Assembly: GCF_004803895.1 (NCBI RefSeq)
Contig: NZ_CP021978.1
Span: 1,674,001-1,738,000, forward strand
Reading direction: 5' to 3'
Source of the DNA: Streptomyces hawaiiensis
GTDB taxonomy: Bacteria > Actinomycetota > Actinomycetes > Streptomycetales > Streptomycetaceae
Length of the DNA: 64,000 nucleotides
This document shows, one piece after another, positions 1-11,230 of the stretch. A program made the translations under genes and the position numbers. Position 1 is the first letter of the stretch. Every line of letters starts with the position of its first letter. The notes under the pieces are model-generated. The model made no database searches, was not told the origin of the DNA, and saw only the letters and a program-made list of their open reading frames with translations.

Positions 1-582
1 TTCCAGGCGCTCGGCATCTCGATCGCGATCGAGCGGGAGGACAAGGTGCTGCGCCGGCTGCGGGGCACGCCGATGCCGCCGGCGGCCTACTTTCTCGGCA
101 AGATCTGGCTGGTTCTCTTCACCGGTCTGCTGGAGACGGCGATCCTCCTCCTCGTCGGCACGACCTGCTACGGCGTGGACCTGCCCGCGGACGCGGGCCG
201 CTGGTTCGACCTGGCGTGGATCTTCGTGCTGGGCATCACCGCCTGTGCTCTGCTCGGCATCGCGATCAGCTCGGTCCCGAGCTCCGCGAACAGCGCGAGT
301 TCGGTGGTCGTCCTGCCCTTTCTGGTGCTGCAGTTCATCTCCGGGGTGTACATCGCCATCGGCACCATCCCGGACTGGATGCTGACCATCGGCGCGCTCT
401 TCCCGCTGAAGTGGATGTGCCAGGGGCTGCGCGGGGTGTTCCTGCCGGAGTCCGCGCAGGTGCTGGAGCAGGCGGGGAGCTGGGAGCCGGGGCGCGTGGC
501 TCTGGTGCTGGCCGCCTGGTGCGTCGGAGGATTGGCCCTGTGTCTGCTGACGTTCCGCTGGAAGGACCGGCGCGCCGGATGA
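1..582 (+). CDS. ABC-2 type transporter permease, 3' part (5' end outside window)
   Basis: The reading frame is open from the first base, so the start lies upstream; about 193 residues are visible. They contain several hydrophobic membrane segments and a conserved juxtamembrane stretch (REDKVLRRLRGTPMP) typical of ABC-2 (DrrB-like) permeases, followed by helices and the usual C-terminal helix ending in a basic tail. Such permeases pair with an ATPase that should be encoded just upstream. The stop overlaps the histidine kinase start by 4 bp (ATGA), so exporter and two-component system are probably one operon, possibly for drug or lipid export. The substrate cannot be told from sequence. Confidence 0.85.
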   Translation, partial: FQALGISIAIEREDKVLRRLRGTPMPPAAYFLGKIWLVLFTGLLETAILLLVGTTCYGVDLPADAGRWFDLAWIFVLGITACALLGIAISSVPSSANSASSVVVLPFLVLQFISGVYIAIGTIPDWMLTIGALFPLKWMCQGLRGVFLPESAQVLEQAGSWEPGRVALVLAAWCVGGLALCLLTFRWKDRRAG

Positions 583-1766
583 GCGATGCCGCGAGCGCCT
601 ACCACTGGGAGCGCTCGTTCCGGCTCTGGGACACGTACTTCGCGCTGATCTGGGTGGCCACGGTGGCCTATGTGCTGGCCACGGAGCAGCCCGGCTGGCC
701 GCTGCGCGCGGTCGCGGCGGCGCTGCTCGTGCCGCTCGTCCCGCTGTACGTGGTGGCCGGGCGGCGTCTGATCCGGGGCGATCCGCCCGACCAGCGGCAG
801 GCGATCGGCTATCTGGCGGCGGCGCTGGCGCTGTTCCTGCCGTCGGCGGTGCTCGCCGGTGAGACGCGGGTGCTGACCTTCGCCCTGATCCCGCAGTGCT
901 TCATGACGCTGCGGTTGCGGTCGGCGCTGGTGGCGGTGGCCGTGATGAACCTAGTGCCCGTGGCGGGCTGGGCGCTGCTGTGGTGGCCCGGAGCGCGGGA
1001 GGTGGCCTTCGACGTGCTGTTCTCGGTGGTCACCCTGGTGTTCTCGGTGGCCGTCGGCAGCTGGGTCATCCGGATCATCGAGCAGAGCCAGGAGCGGGCG
1101 GAGTTGATCGCGGAGCTGGACGCGAGCCGCCATGAGGTCGGCCGGTTGTCCGAGGCCCATGGGGCGCTGGCCGAGCGGGAGCGGCTGGCTCGGGAGATCC
1201 ACGACACGCTGGCGCAGGGGTTCACCAGTGTGGTGATGCTGATCCAGGCGGTCGAGGCGGAGCTGGAGCACGACGTGCCCGAGGCACGGCGTCATCTGCG
1301 GCTGATGGACGAGACCGCCCGGCAGAACCTCGCCGAGGCCCGGGCCCTGGTCGCCGGGGGCGCGCCGGCCGACCTGGAGGGCGCGTCCCTGCCGGACGCG
1401 CTGCGGCGGCTCGCCGCGCGCCATGACGCGGTGCTGGAGGTGACCGGCCCGGTCCGCACGCTGCCCGCCGGCCCGGAGGTGGTCGCGCTGCGCGCCTGCC
1501 AGGAGGCGCTGGCGAACGCCCGTAAGCACGCGGGGGCTTCGGTGGCGGTCGGCGTGTCACTGGCGTACGCCGACGACTCGCTGACGGTGTCGGTACGGGA
1601 CGACGGCCGCGGGTTTGATCCCGCTGCCGTCCGCGGCGGGTACGGTCTCGCGGGGCTGCGGGCCCGGGCCGCCGAGGTGGGTGGCACCGCCGAGGTGCGC
1701 AGCGCCCCGGGGGACGGCACGGACGTGACCGTCCGGCTGCCGGTCGTGAGGAGGCGGACACCGTGA
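579..1766 (+). CDS. Sensor histidine kinase, NarL/DesK type
   Basis: A 395-residue membrane sensor kinase. About 150 N-terminal residues form several transmembrane helices with little extracellular loop, so it probably senses membrane state or a ligand within the membrane. A short coiled coil leads to a HisKA_3 dimerisation domain (REIHDTLAQGF, phospho-acceptor His about residue 208). A HATPase domain follows, with N-box ALANARKHA and G-boxes DDGRGFDP and GYGLAGLRAR. The ATG at 579 is chosen because it overlaps the permease stop; longer in-frame extensions run through the permease gene. The gene overlaps its response regulator by 4 bp (GTGA), so the partner is clear. Confidence 0.93.
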   Translation: MSDAASAYHWERSFRLWDTYFALIWVATVAYVLATEQPGWPLRAVAAALLVPLVPLYVVAGRRLIRGDPPDQRQAIGYLAAALALFLPSAVLAGETRVLTFALIPQCFMTLRLRSALVAVAVMNLVPVAGWALLWWPGAREVAFDVLFSVVTLVFSVAVGSWVIRIIEQSQERAELIAELDASRHEVGRLSEAHGALAERERLAREIHDTLAQGFTSVVMLIQAVEAELEHDVPEARRHLRLMDETARQNLAEARALVAGGAPADLEGASLPDALRRLAARHDAVLEVTGPVRTLPAGPEVVALRACQEALANARKHAGASVAVGVSLAYADDSLTVSVRDDGRGFDPAAVRGGYGLAGLRARAAEVGGTAEVRSAPGDGTDVTVRLPVVRRRTP

Positions 1767-2389
1767 TCCGGATCATCCTGGCCGACGACCATCCCGTCGT
1801 GCGGGAGGGGCTGCGGGCGATGCTCAGTGCGGAGTCCGACCTGGAGGTCGTCGCCGACGCGTCCAGCGGGCCGCAGGCGGAGGCGCTGGCGGCGGAGCTG
1901 CGGCCGGACATCGTGCTGATGGACCTGCGGATGCCGGGTGGCTCGGGCGTGGACTCCATCGTGCGGATGGCCGGGGCCGGGCTCCCCTGCCGGGTGGTGG
2001 TCCTGACGACGTACGAGACGGACCGGGACATCCTGCGAGCGGTGGAGGCAGGGGCCGCGGGCTACCTGCTGAAGGACCTGCCGCGGGCGGAGCTGGCGGA
2101 GGCCGTGCGGGCCGCTGCGCGCGGCGAGACGGTCCTGGCCCCGTCGGTGGCGGCCCGGCTCGTCGACCAGCTGAGGACGAGGCCGGAACGGCCACGGCTG
2201 TCGGAACGCGAGACGGCCGTGCTGCGGCTGGTGGCCGAGGGCTGCACGAACGCGGAGATCGGACGCAGGTTGTACATCGGGGAGTCGACGGTGAAGACGT
2301 ATCTGCTGCGGGTCTTCGGCAAGTTGGGAGTGGACGACCGGACCGCGGCCGTCACCAGCGCGATGCGGTACGGGCTGCTGGAGCAGTGA
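1763..2389 (+). CDS. Response regulator, NarL/LuxR family
   Basis: A 208-residue cytoplasmic transcription factor. The N-terminal receiver domain has the acidic pocket (ADDHPVV), phospho-acceptor Asp54 in VLMDLRMPGG, and the conserved Lys in LLKDLPRAEL. The C-terminal LuxR helix-turn-helix starts at LSERETAVLRLVAEG and includes the recognition region GESTVKTYL. The GTG start is preceded by GAGGAGG at good spacing and overlaps the kinase stop. It probably controls the exporter operon it sits in (inference). The gene ends at a strong hairpin shared with convergent hisS. Confidence 0.94.
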   Translation: MIRIILADDHPVVREGLRAMLSAESDLEVVADASSGPQAEALAAELRPDIVLMDLRMPGGSGVDSIVRMAGAGLPCRVVVLTTYETDRDILRAVEAGAAGYLLKDLPRAELAEAVRAAARGETVLAPSVAARLVDQLRTRPERPRLSERETAVLRLVAEGCTNAEIGRRLYIGESTVKTYLLRVFGKLGVDDRTAAVTSAMRYGLLEQ

Positions 2390-2417
2390 GGAAGGCGCCG
2401 GGCAACCGGCGCCTTCC
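2390..2417. terminator. Bidirectional hairpin between the response regulator gene and hisS
   Basis: A perfect 12-bp stem (GGAAGGCGCCGG / CCGGCGCCTTCC) with a GCAA loop begins right after the regulator stop and lies 15 bp from the hisS stop. There is no clear U-tract, as is common in Streptomyces. It should serve both converging transcripts. Confidence 0.8.
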
Positions 2418-2432
2418 CTGTGTGCCGGCTGC

Positions 2433-3695
2433 TCAGCCGAGCCGGGCTTCCAGCTCGGCGACGATCTCGTTCACGCCCACCGCCGTCTGCTCGCCCGACT
2501 CCATGTCCTTGAGCTGGACGACGCCGTCGGCGAGGTCGCGTTCGCCGGCGACGACCGTGTAGCGGGCGCCGCTGCGGTTGGCGTTCTTCATCGCGCCCTT
2601 GAGGCCCTTGGCGCCGTAGGAGAAGTCGGCAGCGATGCCGTTCTTGCGCAGCTCCGTGACCTTGGCGAACAGGACCCGGCGGGCCTCCTCGCCGAGCGGG
2701 ACGGCGAACACACTGGTGGTGGCGGGCAGTTCGAGCTCGACGCCCTCCGCCTCCAGGGCGAGGACAGTGCGGTCAACGCCGAGGGCCCAGCCGACGGACG
2801 GCAGCGCGGGGCCGCCGATCATCTCGGACAGGCCGTCGTAGCGGCCACCGCCGCCCACCGCGGACTGCGAGCCGAGGCCGTCGTGGACGAACTCGAAGGT
2901 GGTGCGGGTGTAGTAGTCCAGGCCCCGGACCAGCTTCGGGTCGTCCTCGAAGGAGACGCCCGCCGCCGTGATCAGCTCGCGTACCTCCTCGTGGTACGCC
3001 TTGCACGCGTCGCACAGGTAGTCGCGCAGCAGCGGCGCGTCCCCGAGCTGCTTCTGGACCGACTCGCGCTTGTCGTCCAGGACGCGCAGCGGGTTGATCT
3101 CCGCACGCCGCAGGGTGTCCTCGTCCAGGTCCAGACCGCGCAGGAACTCCTGCAGCGCCGACCGGTAGACGGGGCGGCACTCCTGGTCGCCCAGGCTGTT
3201 GAGCAGGATCCGGAAGTTACTCAGGCCCAGCGAGCGGTACGCCTGGTCGGCCAGGATGAGCAGCTCGGCGTCCAGCGCCGGGTCCTCCGCGCCGATCGCC
3301 TCGGCACCGACCTGGGAGAAGTGGCGGTAGCGGCCCTTCTGGGGACGCTCGTAGCGGTAGTACGAGCCGGAGTACCAGAGCTTGACCGGGAGGTTGCCGG
3401 CCTTGTGCAGGTTGGCCTCCAGCGCCGCGCGCAGGACGGACGCGGTGCCTTCGGGGCGCAGGGCGAGCCGGTCGCCGCCCTTGGTCTCGAAGGCGTACAT
3501 CTCCTTGGTGACGATGTCGGTGGACTCGCCGACCCCGCGCGCGAAGAGCTCGACGTTCTCGAAGCCCGGCGTCTCGATGTAGCCGTAGCCGGAGTCGCGC
3601 AGCGGAGCGGCGATCGCCTCACGGACGGCGAGGTACTTGGCGCTGTCCGGCGGGATCAGGTCGTAGGTGCCCTTGGGGGCCTTGAAGGTGCTCAC
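2433..3695 (-). CDS. hisS: Histidyl-tRNA synthetase
   Basis: A 420-residue class II aminoacyl-tRNA synthetase that charges tRNA-His in the cytoplasm. Visible signatures are the N-terminal [13 protein letters not shown], motif 2 region [13 protein letters not shown], histidine-binding [15 protein letters not shown], and glycine-rich GGGGRYDGL, followed by a C-terminal anticodon-binding domain. The GTG start at 3695 gives the usual family length; the longer open frame runs into the upstream hydrolase gene. The hydrolase ends 11 bp upstream and probably shares the transcript. Confidence 0.96.
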   Translation of the reverse strand: MSTFKAPKGTYDLIPPDSAKYLAVREAIAAPLRDSGYGYIETPGFENVELFARGVGESTDIVTKEMYAFETKGGDRLALRPEGTASVLRAALEANLHKAGNLPVKLWYSGSYYRYERPQKGRYRHFSQVGAEAIGAEDPALDAELLILADQAYRSLGLSNFRILLNSLGDQECRPVYRSALQEFLRGLDLDEDTLRRAEINPLRVLDDKRESVQKQLGDAPLLRDYLCDACKAYHEEVRELITAAGVSFEDDPKLVRGLDYYTRTTFEFVHDGLGSQSAVGGGGRYDGLSEMIGGPALPSVGWALGVDRTVLALEAEGVELELPATTSVFAVPLGEEARRVLFAKVTELRKNGIAADFSYGAKGLKGAMKNANRSGARYTVVAGERDLADGVVQLKDMESGEQTAVGVNEIVAELEARLG

Positions 3696-3706
3696 GGAAG
3701 GTCTCG

Positions 3707-4414
3707 TCACATTCCTCGTCGGGGAGCCGGGGATGCTCCCTGGCCGGCCGCCACCTGCCGCAGATACGGGTTGGTGGCGCGCTCCTGGCCGATGGTCGTC
3801 TGGGGGCCGTGGCCGGACAGCACCACGGTCGAGTCCTCGAGCGGCAGGCACACGCGGGCCAGCGAGTCGAGCATCTCGGCCATGTCACCGCCGGGCAGGT
3901 CGGTGCGTCCGATGGAGCCGGCGAACAGCAGGTCGCCCGAGAAGAGGAGCGGCGGGATGTCCGCCGCCTCGGGCATGCCGAAGGTCACCGACCCCTTGGT
4001 ATGGCCGGGCGCGTGCGCGACGGACAGCTCCAGGCCCGCCAGCTCCAGCTTCGCCCCGTCGGCCAGCTCCTTGACGTCGTCGGGCTCCCCCACGGTCAGC
4101 TCGCCCATCAGCGGCATCCCGATGGAGCGGCCGAGCGCCTTCTCGGGGTCGCTCATCATGTACCGGTCGTCGGGGTGGATCCAGGCCGGCACGTCGTGCG
4201 CGCCGCACACCGGGACGACCGAGGCGACGTGGTCGATGTGGCCGTGGGTGAGGACGACGGCGACGGGCTTGAGCCGATGCTTGGCGATCGCTTCGGCGAC
4301 GCCGTCGGCGGCCTGATGGCCGGGGTCGATGATCACGCACTCCTCACCGGCGGCGGGGGCGACGAGGTAGCAGTTCGTCCCCCAGGCCCCGGCGGGGAAC
4401 CCGGCAATGAGCAC
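3707..4414 (-). CDS. MBL-fold metallo-hydrolase, glyoxalase II-like
   Basis: A 235-residue metallo-beta-lactamase-fold enzyme. The di-zinc signature THGHIDH lies near residue 57, with further ligands in [14 protein letters not shown] and the C-terminal GHG. This matches the glyoxalase II-like group that hydrolyses thioesters, though many members have unknown substrates. The start is GTG. It lies directly upstream of hisS and diverges from the cyclophilin gene; this pairing is common in actinobacteria. I would not assign a substrate. Confidence 0.85.
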   Translation of the reverse strand: MLIAGFPAGAWGTNCYLVAPAAGEECVIIDPGHQAADGVAEAIAKHRLKPVAVVLTHGHIDHVASVVPVCGAHDVPAWIHPDDRYMMSDPEKALGRSIGMPLMGELTVGEPDDVKELADGAKLELAGLELSVAHAPGHTKGSVTFGMPEAADIPPLLFSGDLLFAGSIGRTDLPGGDMAEMLDSLARVCLPLEDSTVVLSGHGPQTTIGQERATNPYLRQVAAGQGASPAPRRGM

Positions 4415-4581
4415 GATCGTCCTTCGTTGTGTCGATACGGGCGGCTACGGCTGCTCACAGAGCCTACCGGCGCTGCCGATTCCTCAGCGAACCCATATAC
4501 GGTACGGGGCACACGCAGGCGGTCGGCACACAGGACGCACGCGTACCGGTCGACGTTCGAGACCCATGAGGAGAGAACCCG

Positions 4582-5427
4582 GTGGTCAGCCAGGAACAGC
4601 GGCGGCGTCAGCTCGCCCGGGAGAAGTTCTTGCGGCAGCAGCAGCGACGCACGGACGCGCGACGCAAGGCCCGTATCCGCAACTCCGTGATCGCTTCGGC
4701 TCTCGGTGTGATCGTGGTGCTCTCGGTGACGGTCTTCCTGACCAAGCCGTTCGAGGACAACGGCAAGACGGAGAACGCGAACGCGGACGTCACGCCGAGC
4801 GCCACTCCCAGCAAGGCCCCGGATCCGTGCGAGAAGCCGGCCCCGGGCAAGGTCAAGTCGGAGACCTGGAAGAAGGAACCGGCGATGACCATCGACGAGT
4901 CGGCGAAGTACACGATGAAGCTGGACACGACATGCGGCGAGATAGACGTCGCGCTGAAGGCGTCAGCGGCCCCGCACACCGTCAACTCGTTCAACTTCCT
5001 GCTCGCCAAGGGCTACTTGGACCACAGCAAGTGCCACCGGCTCACGAGCCAGGGCATTTACGTCCTGCAGTGCGGCGACCCGAAGGGCACCGGCATGGGC
5101 GGACCGGGCTACACCATCCCGGACGAGAACCTCAAGGACAAGAGCCTCAAGGGCGGGATGTACCCGGCGGGCACGGTCGCGATGGCGAACCAGTACAACG
5201 CCCAGACGAAGCAGGGCCGCAACAGCGGCGGCAGCCAGTTCTTCCTCGTCTACCAGGACAGTCAGCTGCCGGCCGACTACACACCGTTCGGAACGGTGTC
5301 CGAGGCGGGCATGAAGGTCCTGAAGAAAATCGCCGACGCCGGAGCACAGGCCCCAGACCCTCAGACGGGCAATACGGCACCCAACGCGACGGTCGTGATC
5401 AACAAGGCCACGATCACGAAATCCTGA
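4582..5427 (+). CDS. Membrane-anchored peptidyl-prolyl cis-trans isomerase (cyclophilin type)
   Basis: A 281-residue protein. The N-terminus is short and very basic (RRRQLAREKFLRQQQRR). One transmembrane helix follows at about residues 36-55 (VIASALGVIVVLSVTVFL), then a low-complexity linker. The C-terminal cyclophilin domain has PHTVNSFNFLL, GGPGYTIPDE, GTVAMAN and SGGSQFFLVY. Topology puts the isomerase outside the membrane, where it should help fold exported proteins. The GTG start has an AGGAGAG ribosome site 7-8 bp upstream. Confidence 0.92.
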   Translation: MVSQEQRRRQLAREKFLRQQQRRTDARRKARIRNSVIASALGVIVVLSVTVFLTKPFEDNGKTENANADVTPSATPSKAPDPCEKPAPGKVKSETWKKEPAMTIDESAKYTMKLDTTCGEIDVALKASAAPHTVNSFNFLLAKGYLDHSKCHRLTSQGIYVLQCGDPKGTGMGGPGYTIPDENLKDKSLKGGMYPAGTVAMANQYNAQTKQGRNSGGSQFFLVYQDSQLPADYTPFGTVSEAGMKVLKKIADAGAQAPDPQTGNTAPNATVVINKATITKS

Positions 5428-5563
5428 CCCCTCAACTGCGAAATTTCGGTCGCGCGGGATGCGGACAGGCCCCCCGCCGGTCGCCTATGTTGGCCGTGAC
5501 GAAACTGTGGACGATGCCCGGGGGAGCTGAGGCGACTCGCTGGCATCATGTGGAGGAGGCGCT

Positions 5564-6793
5564 GTGAGCAGCGACCCGTGGGGCCGCGTCGACGAGACGG
5601 GGACCGTGTACGTGCGTACGGCCGACGGCGAGCAGGTCGTCGGTTCCTGGCAGGCAGGCTCCCCCGAGGAGGCGCTGGCCTATTTCGAGCGCAAGTACGA
5701 GGGCCTGGTTGTCGAGATCGGCCTCCTCGAGAAGCGAGTGAAGACCACCGACCTGTCGGCGAAGGACGCCCAGGCTGCCATCGACCACATCCGTGAGCAG
5801 GTCGACGCTCATCACGTGGTGGGCGACCTGGACGCCCTGCGGGTCCGGCTGGACAAGCTCGTGGAGCTGGTGGAGGCGCGCCGCGAGGAGCGCAAGGCGC
5901 AGCGCGCGAAGCAGTCCGACGAGGCACGCCACGCCAAGGAGGCGCTGGTCGCCGAGGCGGAGGAGCTGTCGCAGTCCGACCAGTGGCGGGCCGCCGGTGA
6001 GCGGCTGCGGGCCCTGGTGGACACCTGGAAGGGCCTGCCGCGCCTGGACCGCAAGTCCGACGACGAGCTGTGGCACCGGTTCTCGCACGCGCGGTCGGCG
6101 TTCTCCAAGCGGCGCAAGCAGCACTTCGCGCAGCTGGACGCGCAGCGCGAGGAGGCCCGCAAGACCAAGGAGCGGCTGGTCTCCGAGGCCGAGGCGCTGT
6201 CGAACTCGACGGACTGGGGCGTGACGGCGGCGCGCTACCGCGAGCTGATGTCCGAATGGAAGGCCGCCGGCCGTGCCCAGCGCGAGCACGAGGACGACCT
6301 GTGGAACCGCTTCCGCGGCGCCCAGGACGTCTTCTTCGCGGCCCGCAGCTCGGTCTTCGCGGAGCGGGACGCCGAGCAGTCGGAGAACCTCAAGCTCAAG
6401 GAGGAGCTGGCCGAGGAGGCCGAGAAGCTCCTGCCGATCACGGACCTGAAGGCGGCCCGCGCCGCGTTCCGGAACGTGAACGAGCGCTGGGAGGCCATCG
6501 GCCATGTGCCGCGCGACGCCCGGCCCAAGGTCGAGGGCCGGATGCACGCGGTCGAGCGGGCCATCCAGGAGGCCGAGGAGGCCGAGTGGCGCCGGACGAA
6601 CCCGGAGGCACGCGCGCGTGCCGAGGGCCTGACCGGCCAGCTCCAGGCCGCCGTGGACAAGCTACGGGGCCAGATCGAGCAGGCCCGCGCGCAGGGCAAC
6701 AACGCCAGGGCCGACAAGCTCCAGCGTGAGCTCGACGGCCGCCAGGCGCTGCTGGACCAGGCGCTGAAGGGTCTGCAGGAGTTCGGAGGCTGA
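5564..6793 (+). CDS. DUF349 repeat protein
   Basis: A 409-residue, highly charged, mostly helical cytoplasmic protein. After a short N-terminal beta-like part (WGRVDETGTVYVRTADG) it holds repeated DUF349 units marked by W-x-A/G spacing: QWRAAGERLRALVDTWKGL, DWGVTAARYRELMSEWKAAG and the AARAAFRNVNERWEAIGHVP copy. A long coiled coil ends the protein. DUF349 proteins have no firmly settled function, though an RNA-related role has been suggested. The GTG start follows GGAGGAGG. The transcript ends at a strong hairpin shared with relA. Confidence 0.88.
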   Translation: MSSDPWGRVDETGTVYVRTADGEQVVGSWQAGSPEEALAYFERKYEGLVVEIGLLEKRVKTTDLSAKDAQAAIDHIREQVDAHHVVGDLDALRVRLDKLVELVEARREERKAQRAKQSDEARHAKEALVAEAEELSQSDQWRAAGERLRALVDTWKGLPRLDRKSDDELWHRFSHARSAFSKRRKQHFAQLDAQREEARKTKERLVSEAEALSNSTDWGVTAARYRELMSEWKAAGRAQREHEDDLWNRFRGAQDVFFAARSSVFAERDAEQSENLKLKEELAEEAEKLLPITDLKAARAAFRNVNERWEAIGHVPRDARPKVEGRMHAVERAIQEAEEAEWRRTNPEARARAEGLTGQLQAAVDKLRGQIEQARAQGNNARADKLQRELDGRQALLDQALKGLQEFGG

Positions 6794-6806
6794 GCAGTCG
6801 GTCGAC

Positions 6807-6842
6807 AGGGGCTCCCGTACACGCCGTACGGGAGCCCCTTTC
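6807..6842. terminator. Bidirectional terminator between the DUF349 gene and relA
   Basis: A perfect 14-bp stem (AGGGGCTCCCGTAC / GTACGGGAGCCCCT) with loop ACGCC, followed by TTTC on the + strand. It lies between converging genes. Confidence 0.88.
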
Positions 6843-6865
6843 GTGTGGTCGTGTGCGACGGGCGG

Positions 6866-9385
<2,520 letters not shown>

Positions 9386-9441
9386 GAGGGCTCCTCGTGC
9401 GCGATCCGGGTCCCCCGGTCAGGCTCCGGACCCCCATGGTA

Positions 9442-9464
9442 GCGATCCTGAGCCCAAGGATCGC
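9442..9464 (-). promoter_or_regulatory. Hairpin or operator-like inverted repeat in the relA leader
   Basis: GCGATCCT and AGGATCGC form an 8-bp inverted repeat with a 7-nt spacer, 57-79 bases before the relA TTG start. It could be an operator or a leader hairpin. No regulator is known to me for this exact motif. Confidence 0.3.
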
Positions 9465-9506
9465 CTTCAGGCCAATGTGAGGACCGTCTACCCCGGAAAC
9501 GCACGA

Positions 9507-9534
9507 GGCGGGCACCGGCTCCTCCGGGCCCGCC
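9507..9534 (-). terminator. Hairpin downstream of apt
   Basis: GGCGGGC-a-CCGG and CCGGGCCCGCC form an 11-bp stem with a one-base bulge and loop CTCCT. It lies 44 bp after the apt stop, before relA. There is no U-tract, so termination or attenuation of the sec-apt transcript is inferred. Confidence 0.55.
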
Positions 9535-9577
9535 TGCGCGGTGTCGTGCCGGTGTCCACCGGCCCGCTACGCGGTCG

Positions 9578-10117
9578 CTAGACCGTGAGCAGCGCCTCCA
9601 GCGGGGCACCGTTCAGCGCCGGCTCCAGGCGGGCGCGGCCGCTCAGGAAGCCGAGCTCCATGAGGACGGCGAGACCGGCGACCTCGGCGCCGGCCCGGCG
9701 GATGAGCTGGACCGAGGCCTCGGCGGTGCCGCCGGTGGCGAGCACGTCGTCGACGATCAGGACGCGGTCCTCGGCGGCGAGGTCCTCGGCGTGCACCTCG
9801 ATCTCCGCGGAGCCGTACTCCAGGTCGTAGGCCTGGGCGAGGGTGGCTCCGGGGAGCTTGCCCGCCTTGCGTACGGGGATGAAGCCGAGGCCGGCGCGGA
9901 CGGCGACCGGGGCGCCGAGGATGAAGCCGCGGGCCTCCAGGCCGACGACCTTGGTGGCGCCGGTGCGCTCGGCGATCTCGGCGAGGGCGTCGGTCAGGGC
10001 GGTGAACGCCGCCGGGTCCGCCAGGAGCGGGGTGATGTCCTTGAACATCACGCCCGGCTCCGGGTAGTCGGCCACGTCGCGGATGCGGCTGAGCAGCAGC
10101 TCCCTGATGTCGGTCAT
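9578..10117 (-). CDS. apt: Adenine phosphoribosyltransferase
   Basis: A 179-residue purine salvage enzyme that makes AMP from adenine and PRPP in the cytoplasm. The PRPP-binding loop is VLIVDDVLATGGTAEA. GVMFKDITPLLADP at the N-terminus and GLEARGFILGAPVA are typical of the family. The ATG at 10117 gives the normal length and overlaps the secF stop by 4 bp (ATGA), so translation is coupled to secF. The order secD-secF-apt-relA is conserved in actinobacteria. Confidence 0.95.
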   Translation of the reverse strand: MTDIRELLLSRIRDVADYPEPGVMFKDITPLLADPAAFTALTDALAEIAERTGATKVVGLEARGFILGAPVAVRAGLGFIPVRKAGKLPGATLAQAYDLEYGSAEIEVHAEDLAAEDRVLIVDDVLATGGTAEASVQLIRRAGAEVAGLAVLMELGFLSGRARLEPALNGAPLEALLTV

Positions 10118-11229
10118 CGGCGCTTCCCCGAGGGGCGACCGCGGCCGCGGCTGCGGGAGGCCGGCTGGTTGCGCGGCCCGACCACCGCGGGTGCGGCGTC
10201 GTCCTCGGGCTCGTCGGCGTACGCCTCCTCGTCGTGGACCTCGCTCTCGCCCTGGGCGGCGGACTGCGCCCGCTTGGCCAGGACGCGCTTCTTCAGTGCC
10301 TTCATCGCCGGCTCGCGCTCCTTGAGGTCGGCGACGAGCGGCGTGGCGATGAAGATCGAGGAGTACGCACCGGCGGCGAGGCCGACGAACAGCGACAGCG
10401 AGATGTCGTTCAGCATGCCGGCGCCGAGGACGCCGCCGCCGATGAACAGCAGGCCGGCGACCGGCAGCAGCGCGACCACCGTGGTGTTGATGGAGCGGAC
10501 CAGGGTGCTGTTGATCGACCGGTTGGCGACGTCGCTGTAGGTCCAGCGGGTCTGCTTGGTGAGGTCCTTCGTCTGTTCCTTGAGGCTGTCGAAGACCACG
10601 ACCGTGTCGTAGAGCGAGTAGCCGAGGATGGTCAGCAGACCGATCACCGTGCCCGGTGTGACCTCGAAGCCGACCAGGGCGTAGATGCCGACCGTGATGG
10701 TGATGTCGTGGATCAGGGCGACGAACGCCGCGACGGCCATCCGCCACTCGAAGGCGATCGCCAGGTAGATCACGACTAGGACCAGGAAGATGCCGAGGCC
10801 CTGCCAGGCCTTGTTGGCGATCTGCTCGCCCCAGCTGGGGCCGACCAGCTCGGCGTTGATCTGCTCCGAGTCGATCTTGAGGTCGTCGGCGAGCGTGCTC
10901 TTGATCTCGTTCGCGGCGCCGGTGTCGATGCCGGCGACCTGGATGCGCATGCTGCCGTCGCCGAGCTTCTGGACGATCGCGTCGTGGCCGGAGGCCTCTT
11001 CCGCGTACCGCTCCGCCTGGGACACCGAGACGCTGGTGTTCTTCGGGGTGTTGAAGACGGCGCCACCCTGGAACTCGATGCCCATGTTCAGGCCGCGGAC
11101 CGCCAGGCCGGCGATGGCCAGGATGGTGATCAGGATGGAGAGGCCGTACCAGATCTTGCGGTTCTTGACGAAGTCGTAGCCGATCTCGCCACGGTGCAGT
11201 CGGGCGCCGAGGGTGCCGAGTTTCGACAT
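10114..11229 (-). CDS. secF: Protein translocase subunit SecF
   Basis: A 371-residue membrane protein. The first helix follows RKIWYGLSILITI. A periplasmic-type P1 domain begins at GIEFQGGAVFNTP, and five helices with SecF signatures follow, including IAFEWRMAVAAFVALIHDI and YDTVVVFDSLKEQTK. With SecD it uses the proton gradient to help late steps of Sec-dependent export. The C-terminal tail (about 70 residues) is acidic and then basic, ending in an RGRGRPSGKRR-type tract. It starts 1 bp after the secD stop and overlaps apt. Confidence 0.95.
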   Translation of the reverse strand: MSKLGTLGARLHRGEIGYDFVKNRKIWYGLSILITILAIAGLAVRGLNMGIEFQGGAVFNTPKNTSVSVSQAERYAEEASGHDAIVQKLGDGSMRIQVAGIDTGAANEIKSTLADDLKIDSEQINAELVGPSWGEQIANKAWQGLGIFLVLVVIYLAIAFEWRMAVAAFVALIHDITITVGIYALVGFEVTPGTVIGLLTILGYSLYDTVVVFDSLKEQTKDLTKQTRWTYSDVANRSINSTLVRSINTTVVALLPVAGLLFIGGGVLGAGMLNDISLSLFVGLAAGAYSSIFIATPLVADLKEREPAMKALKKRVLAKRAQSAAQGESEVHDEEAYADEPEDDAAPAVVGPRNQPASRSRGRGRPSGKRR

Positions 11230-11230
11230 C

